Shown: piece by piece, positions 50,479 through 59,412 of the stretch | Layout of the letters: every line of letters begins with the position of its first letter | How positions within the stretch are numbered: the first letter of the stretch is position 1 | From: Clostridiales bacterium Firm_04 | Lineage (GTDB): Bacteria; Bacillota; Clostridia; Oscillospirales; Ruminococcaceae | DNA: 62,284 nucleotides | Assembly (NCBI GenBank): GCA_001603005.1 | Contig: LVAJ01000022.1 | Span: forward strand, 1-62,284 | Reading direction: 5' to 3' | Translations under genes and position numbers: made by a program | The notes under the pieces: generated by a model | Told to the model about the DNA's origin: nothing | Database searches by the model: none | Seen by the model: the letters and a program-made list of their open reading frames with translations, nothing else

Positions 50479-52968
50479 TTATTGCACGCGGATCGTTTCG
50501 ATCTTCTCCGCATTCGGACCGTTTGCGCTGAAGCTGTTCATTGCAAACAGCACATCGGTGATCCCCTGCTCCTGCATGAACCGGACGGCGTTCAGCTTGA
50601 AATAGCGCATGTCGATGACATAGATCTCATCGAACGAGGACGTCAGCCACGGGATCAGTGCATTGCCGTAGCTGTCCTTGATGACGCAGAGCTTTCTGCC
50701 GTTGCCGACCGGCGCCGTGATCTTGACGACATGATCGTCGCCGGACATATAGACCATATACCAGCTGACGGGCGCGACATTTTCGATGTTCATGAAGAAA
50801 TCGCCCTCGCGCTCGAAGCCGAACGAGCTGTTATAGAACTCGGTGCGGAACGGATTTTTCGGCACATACCAGAAAAATTCCTCCGGATTCTCTTTCAGGA
50901 TGATGTCGTTCGAGAAGCCGTACAGCGTGCCGACATAGCCCTCCTTCGAGTGCCGCTCATATTCATCCATGCGCGCGAACGGCACTCTCGCTGCGACGGA
51001 GAACTGCTCCGCGCCGTAGAACGAGCCGAGCGACGTCCAGTGATGATCCGTCCGCATGAAGATCGGCTCATCCTTGTGCTTTTCGAGCGCCGAATAGACG
51101 TCCACCGGCGTCACATTCACAAGGCTCTTGTTGATATAGTCGATGTTCGCTTTTTCGCTGGTGATGAGATTCTGGAAGTCCTCCGGCGTATAGAACGAGC
51201 ACGGTGTCGGCACGACCATGGAGTACATATTGACATCCGGCAGCGATTCCTTGAACCGGTTGACGTTCGCCGCATAGGTCTCGCCCATAGTCTCCCAGCC
51301 GCCGAACAGCATGATGCCGCGCTTGTTGACGATCAGGATGCGGTTGCTGATCTCGCCCTCGCGTTCGGGTTCTTCGGGCTCCGGCGCCGCAGTGGTCGTG
51401 GTCTCCGCTGTGACCGCGCCCTCGGCACTGGTCGCAGTGGGCAGCGTTGCGCGCGGGGATGTTGTTTCGGGGAGCGGCTCGGTCGTTTCGGCGGGTGCAG
51501 CCATGACGCCGTCGCCGTGGAAGGTCGCGCCGCCGAGCCCCATGCATTTGCGGATCTCCTGCACCCAGCCCTTGAGCGTGGAGCGGAACGGCACTGTATC
51601 ATTATAGTATTCCGCGACGCCTGCCGTGTAGCTGCCGTCGCGATAGCCTTCCAGCGAGAACGCGGGCATCTTGGCAAGGGTGCGGTTTTCTTCCATGGAA
51701 ACCGTCGGGCGCTCGAACACGAGCATGCCGATCGCCGTGCCGAACAGCAGCGTCAGGCAGATGCCGATGTTCCATTTTGCGTTTCTTTTCGCGGTGCGTT
51801 CGCCGGTCTGCTTGGCGAGCAGTCCCGCAGCCTCGCGGCTCCATGCACGGCTGCTCCGGCGTGCCTGCTGCCGGAGTGATTTCCCCGCAGCGCGCACCTC
51901 TGCACGGTACTGCGCCGCAGCCTCCGACTCGGAGACCGCAGGCGTTTCATGCTTATACCGGCGCGGCACATAGGGCTTCGGCTTCGGCTGTTCTGCGGGT
52001 GCTTCGTCGGGTTCTGCGATATCCTCGGCATCTTCAATCGCTTCTGCAATCTCAATATCTTCGGCATCTTCTGCCGGTTCTGCTGCTTCAATATCCTCGG
52101 TATCTTCAACCGGTTCTGCGATTTCAGCATCCTCGGTATCTTCAATCGCTTCTGCAATCTCGATATCCTCGGTATCTTCAACCGGTTCTGCAACTCCGAT
52201 ATCTTCGGTATCTTCAACCGGTTCTGCTATTTCAGCATCTTCGGTATCCTCGACCGATTCTGCAATTTCAGCATCTTCGGTATCTTCGACCGATTCTGCT
52301 ATTTCAGCATCCTCGGTATCTTCTGCCGCTTCTGCAATCTCAATATCTTCGGGATCTTCGGCTGCATCCGCAATCTCTGCATCCTCGGTATCTTCATCCG
52401 CCTCTGCAATCTCTGCATCCGCAGGCGCATCCGGTTCCGCAGCAGGCTCCGTCAGCAGAATGCTGCTGTCAGACTGCGACGCCGATTCCCGCAAGACCTG
52501 CGCGACGATCGCTTCGGGCGCATGGGGATTCTGCACCTCGGTGATGATGTGCTCGACCAGATCGGCAGGATCGACCGGCTTGCTCTCCGCGGATTCCTCC
52601 GCTTCGGGTTCCTCCCGCAGACGGGATTCCGCCACAAGCTGTTCCACGATCTCCTCTGCATCCGAACGCGCCGGCGCAAGCTTCTTCAAATCGTTCAGCC
52701 AGCCGAATCTGCCGGTCATGTTGGAGACCGGGATCGGCGCCATTTGCCGGCGGATCGACCGCTTCGGCGGTTCGGGCGCTGCCATTTCAAGGATGATGTT
52801 TGCGGTCTCGGCAGCCTTCTCCTTTTCGGCGCGCTCCAGTGCGGCAGCCTCGCGCCGGATCGCGCGGGCATGTGCAATCGCAGTGCGCCTGTCAAGCAGC
52901 GGCTCCTCGTTCTGGATCGGCTCCTCTGCCGGCTGCTCCGGCAGCTCCGGAATGTTGGGATCCGGCAT
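50479..52968 (-). CDS. DHHW/AlgX-like surface protein with long acidic intracellular repeat region
   Basis: An 829-residue protein. Residues 1-395 are charged and have no signal peptide. Residues about 179-316 are about twelve copies of a 12-residue acidic unit of the type EDTEDAEIAEPV. A basic segment and one membrane helix follow (WNIGICLTLLFGTAIGMLVF, about 398-418). The external part (about 420-829) has the DHHW-family pattern: RTLAKMPAFSLEGYRDG, FRSTLKGW, FMRTDHHWTSLGSF and VIKDSYGNALIPWL. AlgX/AlgJ/DltD-like SGNH proteins finish acyl transfer to polymers with the MBOAT encoded upstream. The acidic repeat region is not part of any family I know. Confidence 0.85.
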   Translation of the reverse strand: MPDPNIPELPEQPAEEPIQNEEPLLDRRTAIAHARAIRREAAALERAEKEKAAETANIILEMAAPEPPKRSIRRQMAPIPVSNMTGRFGWLNDLKKLAPARSDAEEIVEQLVAESRLREEPEAEESAESKPVDPADLVEHIITEVQNPHAPEAIVAQVLRESASQSDSSILLTEPAAEPDAPADAEIAEADEDTEDAEIADAAEDPEDIEIAEAAEDTEDAEIAESVEDTEDAEIAESVEDTEDAEIAEPVEDTEDIGVAEPVEDTEDIEIAEAIEDTEDAEIAEPVEDTEDIEAAEPAEDAEDIEIAEAIEDAEDIAEPDEAPAEQPKPKPYVPRRYKHETPAVSESEAAAQYRAEVRAAGKSLRQQARRSSRAWSREAAGLLAKQTGERTAKRNAKWNIGICLTLLFGTAIGMLVFERPTVSMEENRTLAKMPAFSLEGYRDGSYTAGVAEYYNDTVPFRSTLKGWVQEIRKCMGLGGATFHGDGVMAAPAETTEPLPETTSPRATLPTATSAEGAVTAETTTTAAPEPEEPEREGEISNRILIVNKRGIMLFGGWETMGETYAANVNRFKESLPDVNMYSMVVPTPCSFYTPEDFQNLITSEKANIDYINKSLVNVTPVDVYSALEKHKDEPIFMRTDHHWTSLGSFYGAEQFSVAARVPFARMDEYERHSKEGYVGTLYGFSNDIILKENPEEFFWYVPKNPFRTEFYNSSFGFEREGDFFMNIENVAPVSWYMVYMSGDDHVVKITAPVGNGRKLCVIKDSYGNALIPWLTSSFDEIYVIDMRYFKLNAVRFMQEQGITDVLFAMNSFSANGPNAEKIETIRVQ

Positions 52969-53013
52969 CGCACGCCCTCCTCTCTTTTGCTCTGTGTTTT
53001 CTGTTATCTCTTT

Positions 53014-53376
53014 TTACCAGAACAGCCCCTCGGTGACTGTCCCGACTGTATACCGCATATCGCGCAGCAGCGCATATGCATCAAATCGTTCTGTATGCCG
53101 CGGCACAAACGCCGCATCCGGCAGCCCTGAAAGCAGCAGCGCCGCCATTTTCGGGGAGCAGGTCTTCACGGTCATGCGGATGCCGTCCCGCTCCAATTCC
53201 ACCGCGGCAGGATACCGCCAGTCTGATTCCGGACAGGCAGTGCCCGCAAATACGGCTTCTGCGCAGGCAGTCCGGTCGGATTCCGGCGTAAACCGCAGAA
53301 CAGTCTCCCGCCCGATCTCATACCGCCAGACAAAGCGCCTGCCGTTCACCGTGAGCGTTCTCGTCTTCCGCTTCAT
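53014..53376 (-). CDS. 120-residue protein in the MBOAT operon
   Basis: The ATG overlaps the MBOAT stop (TGATG). The product starts MKRKTRTLTVNGRRFVWRYE. It contains LRFTPESDRTAC and a C-terminal half KTCSPKMAALLLSGLPDAAF; it is soluble, with no signal or membrane segment. I do not recognise it. Its place between MBOAT and DHHW genes suggests an accessory or regulatory part of the acylation set. Confidence 0.7.
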   Translation of the reverse strand: MKRKTRTLTVNGRRFVWRYEIGRETVLRFTPESDRTACAEAVFAGTACPESDWRYPAAVELERDGIRMTVKTCSPKMAALLLSGLPDAAFVPRHTERFDAYALLRDMRYTVGTVTEGLFW

Positions 53377-54788
53377 CAGAACCGGAAATACAGGAACGGA
53401 TTGTTCGTTGCATCGACCAGCAGAATGCTGCTGACGATCAGCAGCGCAGCATTGGCGACCGCCTGAAACGCATCGACCGCATAGACCGCCGCCGCATAGC
53501 GCGTTTTCAGCTTTTGCAGTCCCTCATAGAGCGGGAAGCAGCACACCAGCGCCGCGATCAGCAAAAACAGATTGTTCTGCACCGAAAGCTTCACAACATT
53601 GTCGAACAGCGCATTGCCGTTCGCGCCGACCAGATTCCCGAAGAATCCGCCGAGCCTGCCGAGATCCTCAAAATAGAAGATGCCGAAGCCGATAATAATG
53701 ACAATTTTATTATAAATATGCCGGATCACAAGCGGGATCTTCTTGATGCGCTTCTTGCCGATCAGCTGCTCAATGAGAATGAACACGCCGAAATACAAGC
53801 CCCAGATGATGAAATTCCAGCTTGCGCCGTGCCAGAGACCGGTGCAGAACCAGACAAGGAACAGTCCGCCGTATTTGCGGCGCTTGCCGAAGATCGGGAC
53901 ATAGAGCAGATAATCGCGGAAGAATGTGCCGAGCGAGATATGCCAGCGCTGCCAGAACTCCGAGATATCCTTGCAGAGAAACGGGTGCCGGAAGTTCTCG
54001 TCAAAGTGGAATCCGAACATGCGTCCCATGCCGATCGCCATATCGGAATAGCCCGAAAAATCGAAATAAATCTGCATCGCATAGACGATGACGGCATACC
54101 ATGTTCCGGCGACCGAGATCTGCGCGCCGGGCGTCCCGAAGAACTGCTCGACGATCACGGAGAGATGATTCGCAAGAATGACCTTTTTTCCGAGACCGAT
54201 CATCAGCCGCGTCAGACCTTCGCTCATGTCGGCGAGCGTCGTTTTCCGCTCTTTGATCTCCTCGGCAATGGTCGAATAGCGCACGATCGGGCCGGCGATC
54301 AGCTGCGGGAACATCGAGATATAGAGCAGCAGATGCAGCGGATTGCGCTGGACGTCGATCTTCTCCCAGTACAGGTCGATGATGTAGGAGAGGATCTGGA
54401 ACGTATAGAAGCTGATGCCGATGGGCAGCGTGAGGTGCGGCACGGGGATGTGCACGCCGGGTATGAGGTTCAGGTTTTCGGCGATGAAGCCGCTGTACTT
54501 GAACACGCCGAGCAGCCCGATGTTGAAGATCAGGCTGACGGTCATGACGGCTTTTGCGGCACCCGCCTTTTCGCGCTGCTGACAATTGCCGATGCCGAGC
54601 CCGAACAGGTAGTTCATCAGGACGCTCAGCAGCAGAAGAAGGATATAGACCGGCTCGCCCCACGCGTAAAAGATCAGCGAAAAGAGCGTAAGGGTGATAT
54701 TTTTAACTTTCAAAGACGGCGAAAGCCCGTAGCAGAGCAGGCATACGGGCAGAAACAGATATAGAAAATAAAGGCTTGAAAAGACCAT
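53376..54788 (-). CDS. MBOAT-family O-acyltransferase (AlgI/DltB-like)
   Basis: A 470-residue membrane protein with about ten to twelve helices. LPIGISFYTFQILSYIIDLY, FPQLIAGPIVRY and DFSGYSDMAIGMGRMFGF are family motifs. FWQRWHISLGTFFRDYL and CTGLWHGASWNFIIWG hold the conserved histidines. ATG at 54788 follows AGGAGCAAACAG; the frame is open further upstream without a better start. First gene of the operon MBOAT, 120aa, DHHW protein, ACP. It moves acyl groups across the membrane onto a surface polymer. Confidence 0.93.
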   Translation of the reverse strand: MVFSSLYFLYLFLPVCLLCYGLSPSLKVKNITLTLFSLIFYAWGEPVYILLLLLSVLMNYLFGLGIGNCQQREKAGAAKAVMTVSLIFNIGLLGVFKYSGFIAENLNLIPGVHIPVPHLTLPIGISFYTFQILSYIIDLYWEKIDVQRNPLHLLLYISMFPQLIAGPIVRYSTIAEEIKERKTTLADMSEGLTRLMIGLGKKVILANHLSVIVEQFFGTPGAQISVAGTWYAVIVYAMQIYFDFSGYSDMAIGMGRMFGFHFDENFRHPFLCKDISEFWQRWHISLGTFFRDYLLYVPIFGKRRKYGGLFLVWFCTGLWHGASWNFIIWGLYFGVFILIEQLIGKKRIKKIPLVIRHIYNKIVIIIGFGIFYFEDLGRLGGFFGNLVGANGNALFDNVVKLSVQNNLFLLIAALVCCFPLYEGLQKLKTRYAAAVYAVDAFQAVANAALLIVSSILLVDATNNPFLYFRF

Positions 54789-54890
54789 ACTGTTTGCTCC
54801 TGCTTTTTGTTCATCCGGCATGCGCCTGCGGACGCTGCCGTTTTCTGTATATTTTTCTGTATTCGCCCGCTGATTCGGGCGTTCCATACT

Positions 54891-54919
54891 ATTATAGCAT
54901 ATCTTCTCTCATTTTGCAA
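54891..54919 (-). promoter_or_regulatory. Promoter of the MBOAT operon
   Basis: Leftward TTGCAA (54919-54914), a 17-base spacer, and TATAAT (54896-54891). The leader has a short hairpin (GCCCG/CGGGC). Confidence 0.75.
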
Positions 54920-54963
54920 TGCCTTTCGCAACAAAATTATTGCGGGCGCGGAGCCCGCGCTGG

Positions 54964-55163
54964 CATTTTCCTCCGGGAGCCAGTTTCGCGGACTGTCCCC
55001 GCATTTGCAGTACACGCCGCTGATCGCGGCTTCTCAAAGGTTACTGCTCCCAACGGGCAGTGCCCGCCTCCATTTTCCTCCGGAGTGCGGCGGCGTGGCT
55101 TTTCCATGTTTCGACGGCTCACGCCGCTATTCGCGGCTTTTCAAAGGTTACTGCTCCCAGCGG
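54964..55163 (+). repeat. Two 93-base imperfect direct repeats
   Basis: Units 54964-55056 and 55071-55163 both begin CATTTTCCTCCGG and end TCAAAGGTTACTGCTCCCA followed by CGG; the middles have diverged. GTGAATAGTGAATGGTGAAG-type short repeats follow to about 55208. No gene is seen here. Confidence 0.65.
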
Positions 55164-55299
55164 ATCAAGTGAATAGTGAATGGTGAAGAATGAATAGTGA
55201 AAAGTGAGCGGCACATCGGGAGCATACGCCTGTGCATGATGCAGGGCGCAGACCAGAGCGCAGGGCTTAGCCCAAAGAACGCAGGGCGACAGTGGCGCG

Positions 55300-55416
55300 C
55301 AATTAGAGAGGAGAGGATAAGGAGAGAGGGAGCGCGAGGGGGAGAACCTTAGGGAGAGGGGAGATAAGCGACGCAGGAGCGATTCTTCCCTCTACCTATG
55401 GTGCTTCCCCTCGCAT
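55300..55416. repeat. Long imperfect hairpin element, copy 2
   Basis: Arm 55346-55363 pairs with 55385-55402 (18 bp, two mismatches). The outer stem 55334-55344 pairs with 55404-55414. It is homologous to the element at 6840-6968, including the purine-rich flank GAGAGGAGAGGATAAGGA. Relative to that copy, two base pairs changed on both sides. Confidence 0.6.
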
Positions 55417-55717
55417 TCGCGCCCCGCGCCCAACTAAATCCAACGTCGGACACAGGATCAAGAACAGGCAGCGAAGGCGCTTCGCACACACAGAAAATAA
55501 GATCTCATAACATATCATCATGCTGAAAAGATTGACGATATTGCTCACAGCAGAACAATATTATACATGTCAAAGCAATATCAACGCAATTCACATTCAA
55601 ATTCTTATGACGATATGCAACTTTGATGCGCAATATCGTAATAGTGAAACCTTTGAAAACAGCGTAGATATGGAATTATTGCTTTTTATCAAATCAAATA
55701 CGTATCACTTCTCCAAT

Positions 55718-56086
55718 ATGAGAAAGTGAAATGTTGAAACGTATCTGTTCTAACAAATAACGAGTACACATGTCACGTACCCCATGCCGGAACATCGTCC
55801 ATGCTCCGATACAGCAGCATCCCCGCAAATGACAAACGCCCCGAATGATCTCCCGTTCAGAATGCTGTCAATGGATCCTGTCCCGCCGGCAAAGCAGGTC
55901 TTTGCTTTCACCTGCTCTTGCCTGCGAAACGACGGCTTCTGCCCGATGCAATGTATTGTTATATGTTTTAATTCACAGTAATATTCTTGATATCCATGTA
56001 TTTGCATCGAATTGTATATACCAAAGGTCAGATTGCTTGTATCTTCTAACACAAGTCTGAAAGGTTTCAAAGTTTCACTTTCTCAT
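55718..56086. mobile_element. AT-rich 369-bp element with 23-bp terminal inverted repeats
   Basis: Ends 55718-55740 and 56064-56086 are inverted matches at 21 of 23 positions (GAGAAAGTGAAA core). The segment and its flanks (about 55480-56110) are much more AT-rich than the neighbours. Open frames in it show no recognisable domain. A MITE-like remnant is the simplest reading. Related TGAAACCTTT motifs lie outside both ends (55645 and 56097). Confidence 0.5.
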
Positions 56087-56230
56087 TATAAGAAACTGAA
56101 ACCTTTCAAATAGCGCCTTGATTCCGCTCCGGTTTTTGTGCAATATCACAAATCGTCCTACACATACCGCGGGCTCCCCGCACGAAAATTATGTACACAC
56201 GAGGGAATTGCCCGCGCGGGCGCATAACAC

Positions 56231-56259
56231 TTGCATTTTCAGACGAAATATGATATAAT
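56231..56259 (+). promoter_or_regulatory. Promoter of the two-component operon
   Basis: TTGCAT (56231-56236), a 17-bp spacer, and TATAAT (56254-56259). Confidence 0.75.
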
Positions 56260-56291
56260 AAAACAGAATATGTATTTTCGGGGAGGATTCC

Positions 56292-56993
56292 ATGATTTAT
56301 CTGCTGGAAGATGATCAGAATATCCGTGATTTCACGATTTATGCGCTCGAAAGCGCCGGCTATGAGATCCGCGGCTTTGCCCTGCCTTCCGCGTTCCGGA
56401 CGGCTGTGGATGAGCATGTGCCGGACGTCGTGCTGCTCGATATCATGCTGCCGGAGGAAGACGGCCTTTCGGTTCTGCGCTGGCTGCGCGGGAATCCTGC
56501 TACCAAAAAGCTCCCGATCATGATGCTTTCCGCACGCAGCACCGAGTACGACAAGGTGCTCGGGCTCGACAGCGGCGCCGACGATTACCTCGCAAAGCCC
56601 TTCGGTGTCATGGAGCTGCTCTCGCGGATCCGCGCGCTCGTCCGGAGGATCACGCCGCAGCAGAGCGATGACGAAACCCTGTGCTGCGGGCAGATCCACC
56701 TGAACACGGCGCGGCACTTTGTCTCCGTGCGCGACGAGGAGATCGTCCTGACCGGAAAGGAATTTGACCTGCTCGCCATGCTCATGCGGAATCAGGGCAT
56801 CGTGCTCAGCAGAGAACGCATTTTACAGTCGGTCTGGGGCTATGACTACACCGGCGAAAGCCGCACGGTCGATGTGCACATCCGGACGCTCCGCTCCAAG
56901 CTCGGCGATGCCGGAAACGCCGTCGAGACCGTCCGCGGCGTCGGATACCGGTTCCAGTCCACCCCGACTGAGCCAACGGAGGCGACAGAATGA
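56292..56993 (+). CDS. OmpR/PhoB-family response regulator
   Basis: A 233-residue protein. The receiver (1-120) has acidic pair EDD near residue 6, phospho-acceptor Asp in VVLLDIMLPEEDG, and Lys in DDYLAKPFG. The winged-helix output domain (about 130-225) shows LTGKEFDLLAMLMRNQGIVL, RERILQSVWGYDY and TVDVHIRTLRSKLG. It overlaps the kinase gene by four bases. A phosphate-starvation role is inferred from the PhoR-like kinase, the Pho-box-like repeats and the Na/Pi transporter downstream. Confidence 0.93.
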   Translation: MIYLLEDDQNIRDFTIYALESAGYEIRGFALPSAFRTAVDEHVPDVVLLDIMLPEEDGLSVLRWLRGNPATKKLPIMMLSARSTEYDKVLGLDSGADDYLAKPFGVMELLSRIRALVRRITPQQSDDETLCCGQIHLNTARHFVSVRDEEIVLTGKEFDLLAMLMRNQGIVLSRERILQSVWGYDYTGESRTVDVHIRTLRSKLGDAGNAVETVRGVGYRFQSTPTEPTEATE

Positions 56994-59299
56994 AAAAGAC
57001 ACTGTTTTTCAAGCTGCTGACTGCAATGGGGCTGACCTTGCTGCTGTGTCTGCTGGTCTATCCGCTGCTGCTCCCGACGGAGAACTATTTCCGGCTGGTG
57101 CTGCAATTGCTGCCGCTTGCCGTTCTGGTCGGGCTCATCATGCTCGTGCCGCTCTATTTTATCTGCGACAAATTTTCGCACAGCATCTCGCTGGAGCTGA
57201 AAAAACTCCGCATCGACTCGAAAGCCGCCGTCACGGAATATCCCGAACTGCGTCCGCTCGCACGGCAGGTCTCCAGCCTGAAAGCGCAGATCGACGCGCA
57301 GATGAACGAGCTGACCGGTCAGCAGGAACAGCTCCGCGTCCTGACCGACAATATGCAGGAAGGTCTGCTGCTCATCAGCGCGACCGGCAGAGTGCTCTCG
57401 CATAACCATGCGGCACTGCAGCTGCTCGGCAAGGAACAGCAGATCCATGAGGACGTCTTTTCGGTCTATGATCTGAGCGATGCAGAGCCGTTTCAGCGCG
57501 TCGTGCGGCAGGCTTTGGAGGGCGCACGCAGCTCCGCGATCCTGCCCGCAGACGATACCGCCGTGCAGCTGATCGCGAATCCCGTCATGCGGGAGAACCG
57601 GCTGACCGGTGCGGTCATGGTGCTGCTGGATGTGACCGAGCGCGAAAAGCGCGATGCACTGCGCCGCGAATTCACCGCAAATATCTCGCATGAACTGAAA
57701 ACGCCGCTCACCTCGATCTACGGCATTGCCGACATGATGGAAAGCGGCATGGTCAAGAAGAAGGATATCAGCGGCTTTGCCCGCCGGATCCGCGATGAAT
57801 CCTCGCGCATGATCGCGCTGATCGAGGACATTATCCGGCTCTCGCGGCTCGATGACGAAAGCTTCACCGAGGAAGTGCTGCCGCTCGATCTTTACGAGAT
57901 CGCAGGGAACGTGCTGGAACAGCTTCGTCCGGCAGCCGATGCGCGCGCGATCACGATGACGCTGGAAGGCGATGCCGCACCGATGCAGGGCGTTCCGGTC
58001 ATTGTCGAGGAAATGCTCTATAACCTCTGCGACAACGCGATCAAGTATAATGTGGAGCACGGCGAGGTGCATATGAAGGTCACCTGCACCGATCAGCAGA
58101 CCATTTTCACGGTCAGCGACACCGGCATCGGCATCCCGCAGGCGGACAGGGAACGCATCTTCGAGCGCTTCTACCGCGTGGACAAGAGCCACTCCAAGCA
58201 GATCGGCGGCACCGGACTCGGTCTGTCGATCGTCAAGCACGGCGCACAGTTCCACAATGCCACGATCGAACTGGACAGCCAGCTCGGCAGCGGCACAACG
58301 ATCACGCTGTTCTTCCCGCGCAGTGCGGAAGCAGCCGCAGCAGCCGAGAGCACAGCGAATTTCGATCCGTTGAACGTGGAGATTCCCGGCGAGGCAGAGC
58401 CGCCTGTCGTTCAGGTGCGCAGCAGTCAGGATGATGAACCGGAAGAAGCACCTGCTGCATATGCGGATGCAGCGGAACCCGCAGATTATGACGCGGAGCC
58501 GGAGCAGGCAGCCGAAGCAGAAGAACCGGCGCCTGAGATCCCTGCGGAAGAACCGGAACCGGCACACGCCGAAGATACCGGAGACACCGGAGAAGACAGC
58601 GCAGATATGCAGATCACCGTGAAAACCGAAACGGAAATTGAGATCATCACGGACGAGGATGCGGATGCGCTCGCGGATGAAGATGATGACGAAGATGATT
58701 CCGAATACATCGGCGATGACGATGATGCATACATTGACGAAGAAGAACACGACGAGGACGACGGCGAATACATCGGCGATGATGACGATGACGCATACAT
58801 TGACGAAGAAGAACACGACGAGGAAGATGATGCGTACATCGGCGATGATGATGACGCGTTCATTCCGGATGACGAAGAACCCGAATACGAGGAGCTGCCG
58901 CTCTTTGCAGAGGAACCCGAAGCAGCAGCCGAACCGGAGCCTGAACCAGAACCGGAGCCTGAACCGGAACCGGAGCCCGAAGATCCTGCTTATGCGGAAT
59001 CCGAGGTCACGGCACCGGCACATATCCTCGACGAGACAGAGCGCCTGCTGAACGAGGCATTTGCCGCGCTGGAGCTGGATTTCGATACGCCGGAAGACGA
59101 TGCACCGGACGAACCCGAAAAAGCCCCCGAGCCGCCGGAAGCCGAGCCGTACTACGAGGAATCGGACGACGAATCCGATCCCGCGCAGGATTACCCCGAA
59201 GCAGACGAGGTCATTCCGGAGCCGGAAGAACCCGCAAAGGAATCCCGCCGGATCAGCATTGTCCCGCTTGATGAGGATACAATGGATATCCGGATTTAA
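56990..59299 (+). CDS. PhoR-like sensor kinase with ~320-residue acidic tail
   Basis: A 769-residue kinase. Two membrane helices (about 8-30 and 40-60) are separated by only a few residues, so there is almost no external sensor. A PAS-like domain follows (about 110-220). H-box FTANISHELKTPLTSIYG has the phospho-accepting His234. N-box LYNLCDNAIKYN and G-boxes VSDTGIGIPQ and GGTGLGLSIVKHG complete the catalytic domain by about residue 445. The rest is intrinsically disordered: Ala/Glu/Pro, then repeats of the type DDDDAYIDEEEHDED with YIGDDDD, then EPEPEPEPEP. Ordinary PhoR ends at the catalytic domain, so this tail is unusual. Confidence 0.92.
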   Translation: MKKTLFFKLLTAMGLTLLLCLLVYPLLLPTENYFRLVLQLLPLAVLVGLIMLVPLYFICDKFSHSISLELKKLRIDSKAAVTEYPELRPLARQVSSLKAQIDAQMNELTGQQEQLRVLTDNMQEGLLLISATGRVLSHNHAALQLLGKEQQIHEDVFSVYDLSDAEPFQRVVRQALEGARSSAILPADDTAVQLIANPVMRENRLTGAVMVLLDVTEREKRDALRREFTANISHELKTPLTSIYGIADMMESGMVKKKDISGFARRIRDESSRMIALIEDIIRLSRLDDESFTEEVLPLDLYEIAGNVLEQLRPAADARAITMTLEGDAAPMQGVPVIVEEMLYNLCDNAIKYNVEHGEVHMKVTCTDQQTIFTVSDTGIGIPQADRERIFERFYRVDKSHSKQIGGTGLGLSIVKHGAQFHNATIELDSQLGSGTTITLFFPRSAEAAAAAESTANFDPLNVEIPGEAEPPVVQVRSSQDDEPEEAPAAYADAAEPADYDAEPEQAAEAEEPAPEIPAEEPEPAHAEDTGDTGEDSADMQITVKTETEIEIITDEDADALADEDDDEDDSEYIGDDDDAYIDEEEHDEDDGEYIGDDDDDAYIDEEEHDEEDDAYIGDDDDAFIPDDEEPEYEELPLFAEEPEAAAEPEPEPEPEPEPEPEPEDPAYAESEVTAPAHILDETERLLNEAFAALELDFDTPEDDAPDEPEKAPEPPEAEPYYEESDDESDPAQDYPEADEVIPEPEEPAKESRRISIVPLDEDTMDIRI

Positions 59300-59333
59300 C
59301 TGAAATTTAACATTCATTTACGCGATTTTAACA
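59296..59333 (+). promoter_or_regulatory. Four-hexamer Pho-box-like site upstream of the Na/Pi transporter
   Basis: TTAACT (59296), TTAACA (59307), TTACGC (59318) and TTAACA (59328) are direct repeats with 5-, 5- and 4-base spacers. This matches the 11-bp periodic TTAACA boxes bound by PhoP in Bacillus. The first overlaps the kinase stop codon. Possible -10 boxes are TATGAT (59365-59370) and TAAAAT (59381-59386). Confidence 0.7.
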
Positions 59334-59412
59334 TTCGCAATACAGAAATTTGATTTTCTTGTACTATGATATTCTTGGTCTAAAATGAGAATGAAAAGTA
59401 GGTAGAAAACAA

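Noticed and set aside
52010..52430. Regular 36-bp repeats considered as a possible CRISPR array
   Set aside because: They are contiguous in-frame coding repeats without spacers.
55520..55729. A 69-codon frame in the AT-rich region
   Set aside because: No ribosome binding site, runs into the left inverted repeat, and no recognisable domain.
55750..56070. A 106-codon leftward frame inside the inverted-repeat element
   Set aside because: It is not transposase-like, has a weak start, and reads through the right repeat; probably chance.
58690..58870. GATGATGAC-type repeats considered as a non-coding satellite
   Set aside because: They are in frame with the kinase gene and encode the acidic tail.
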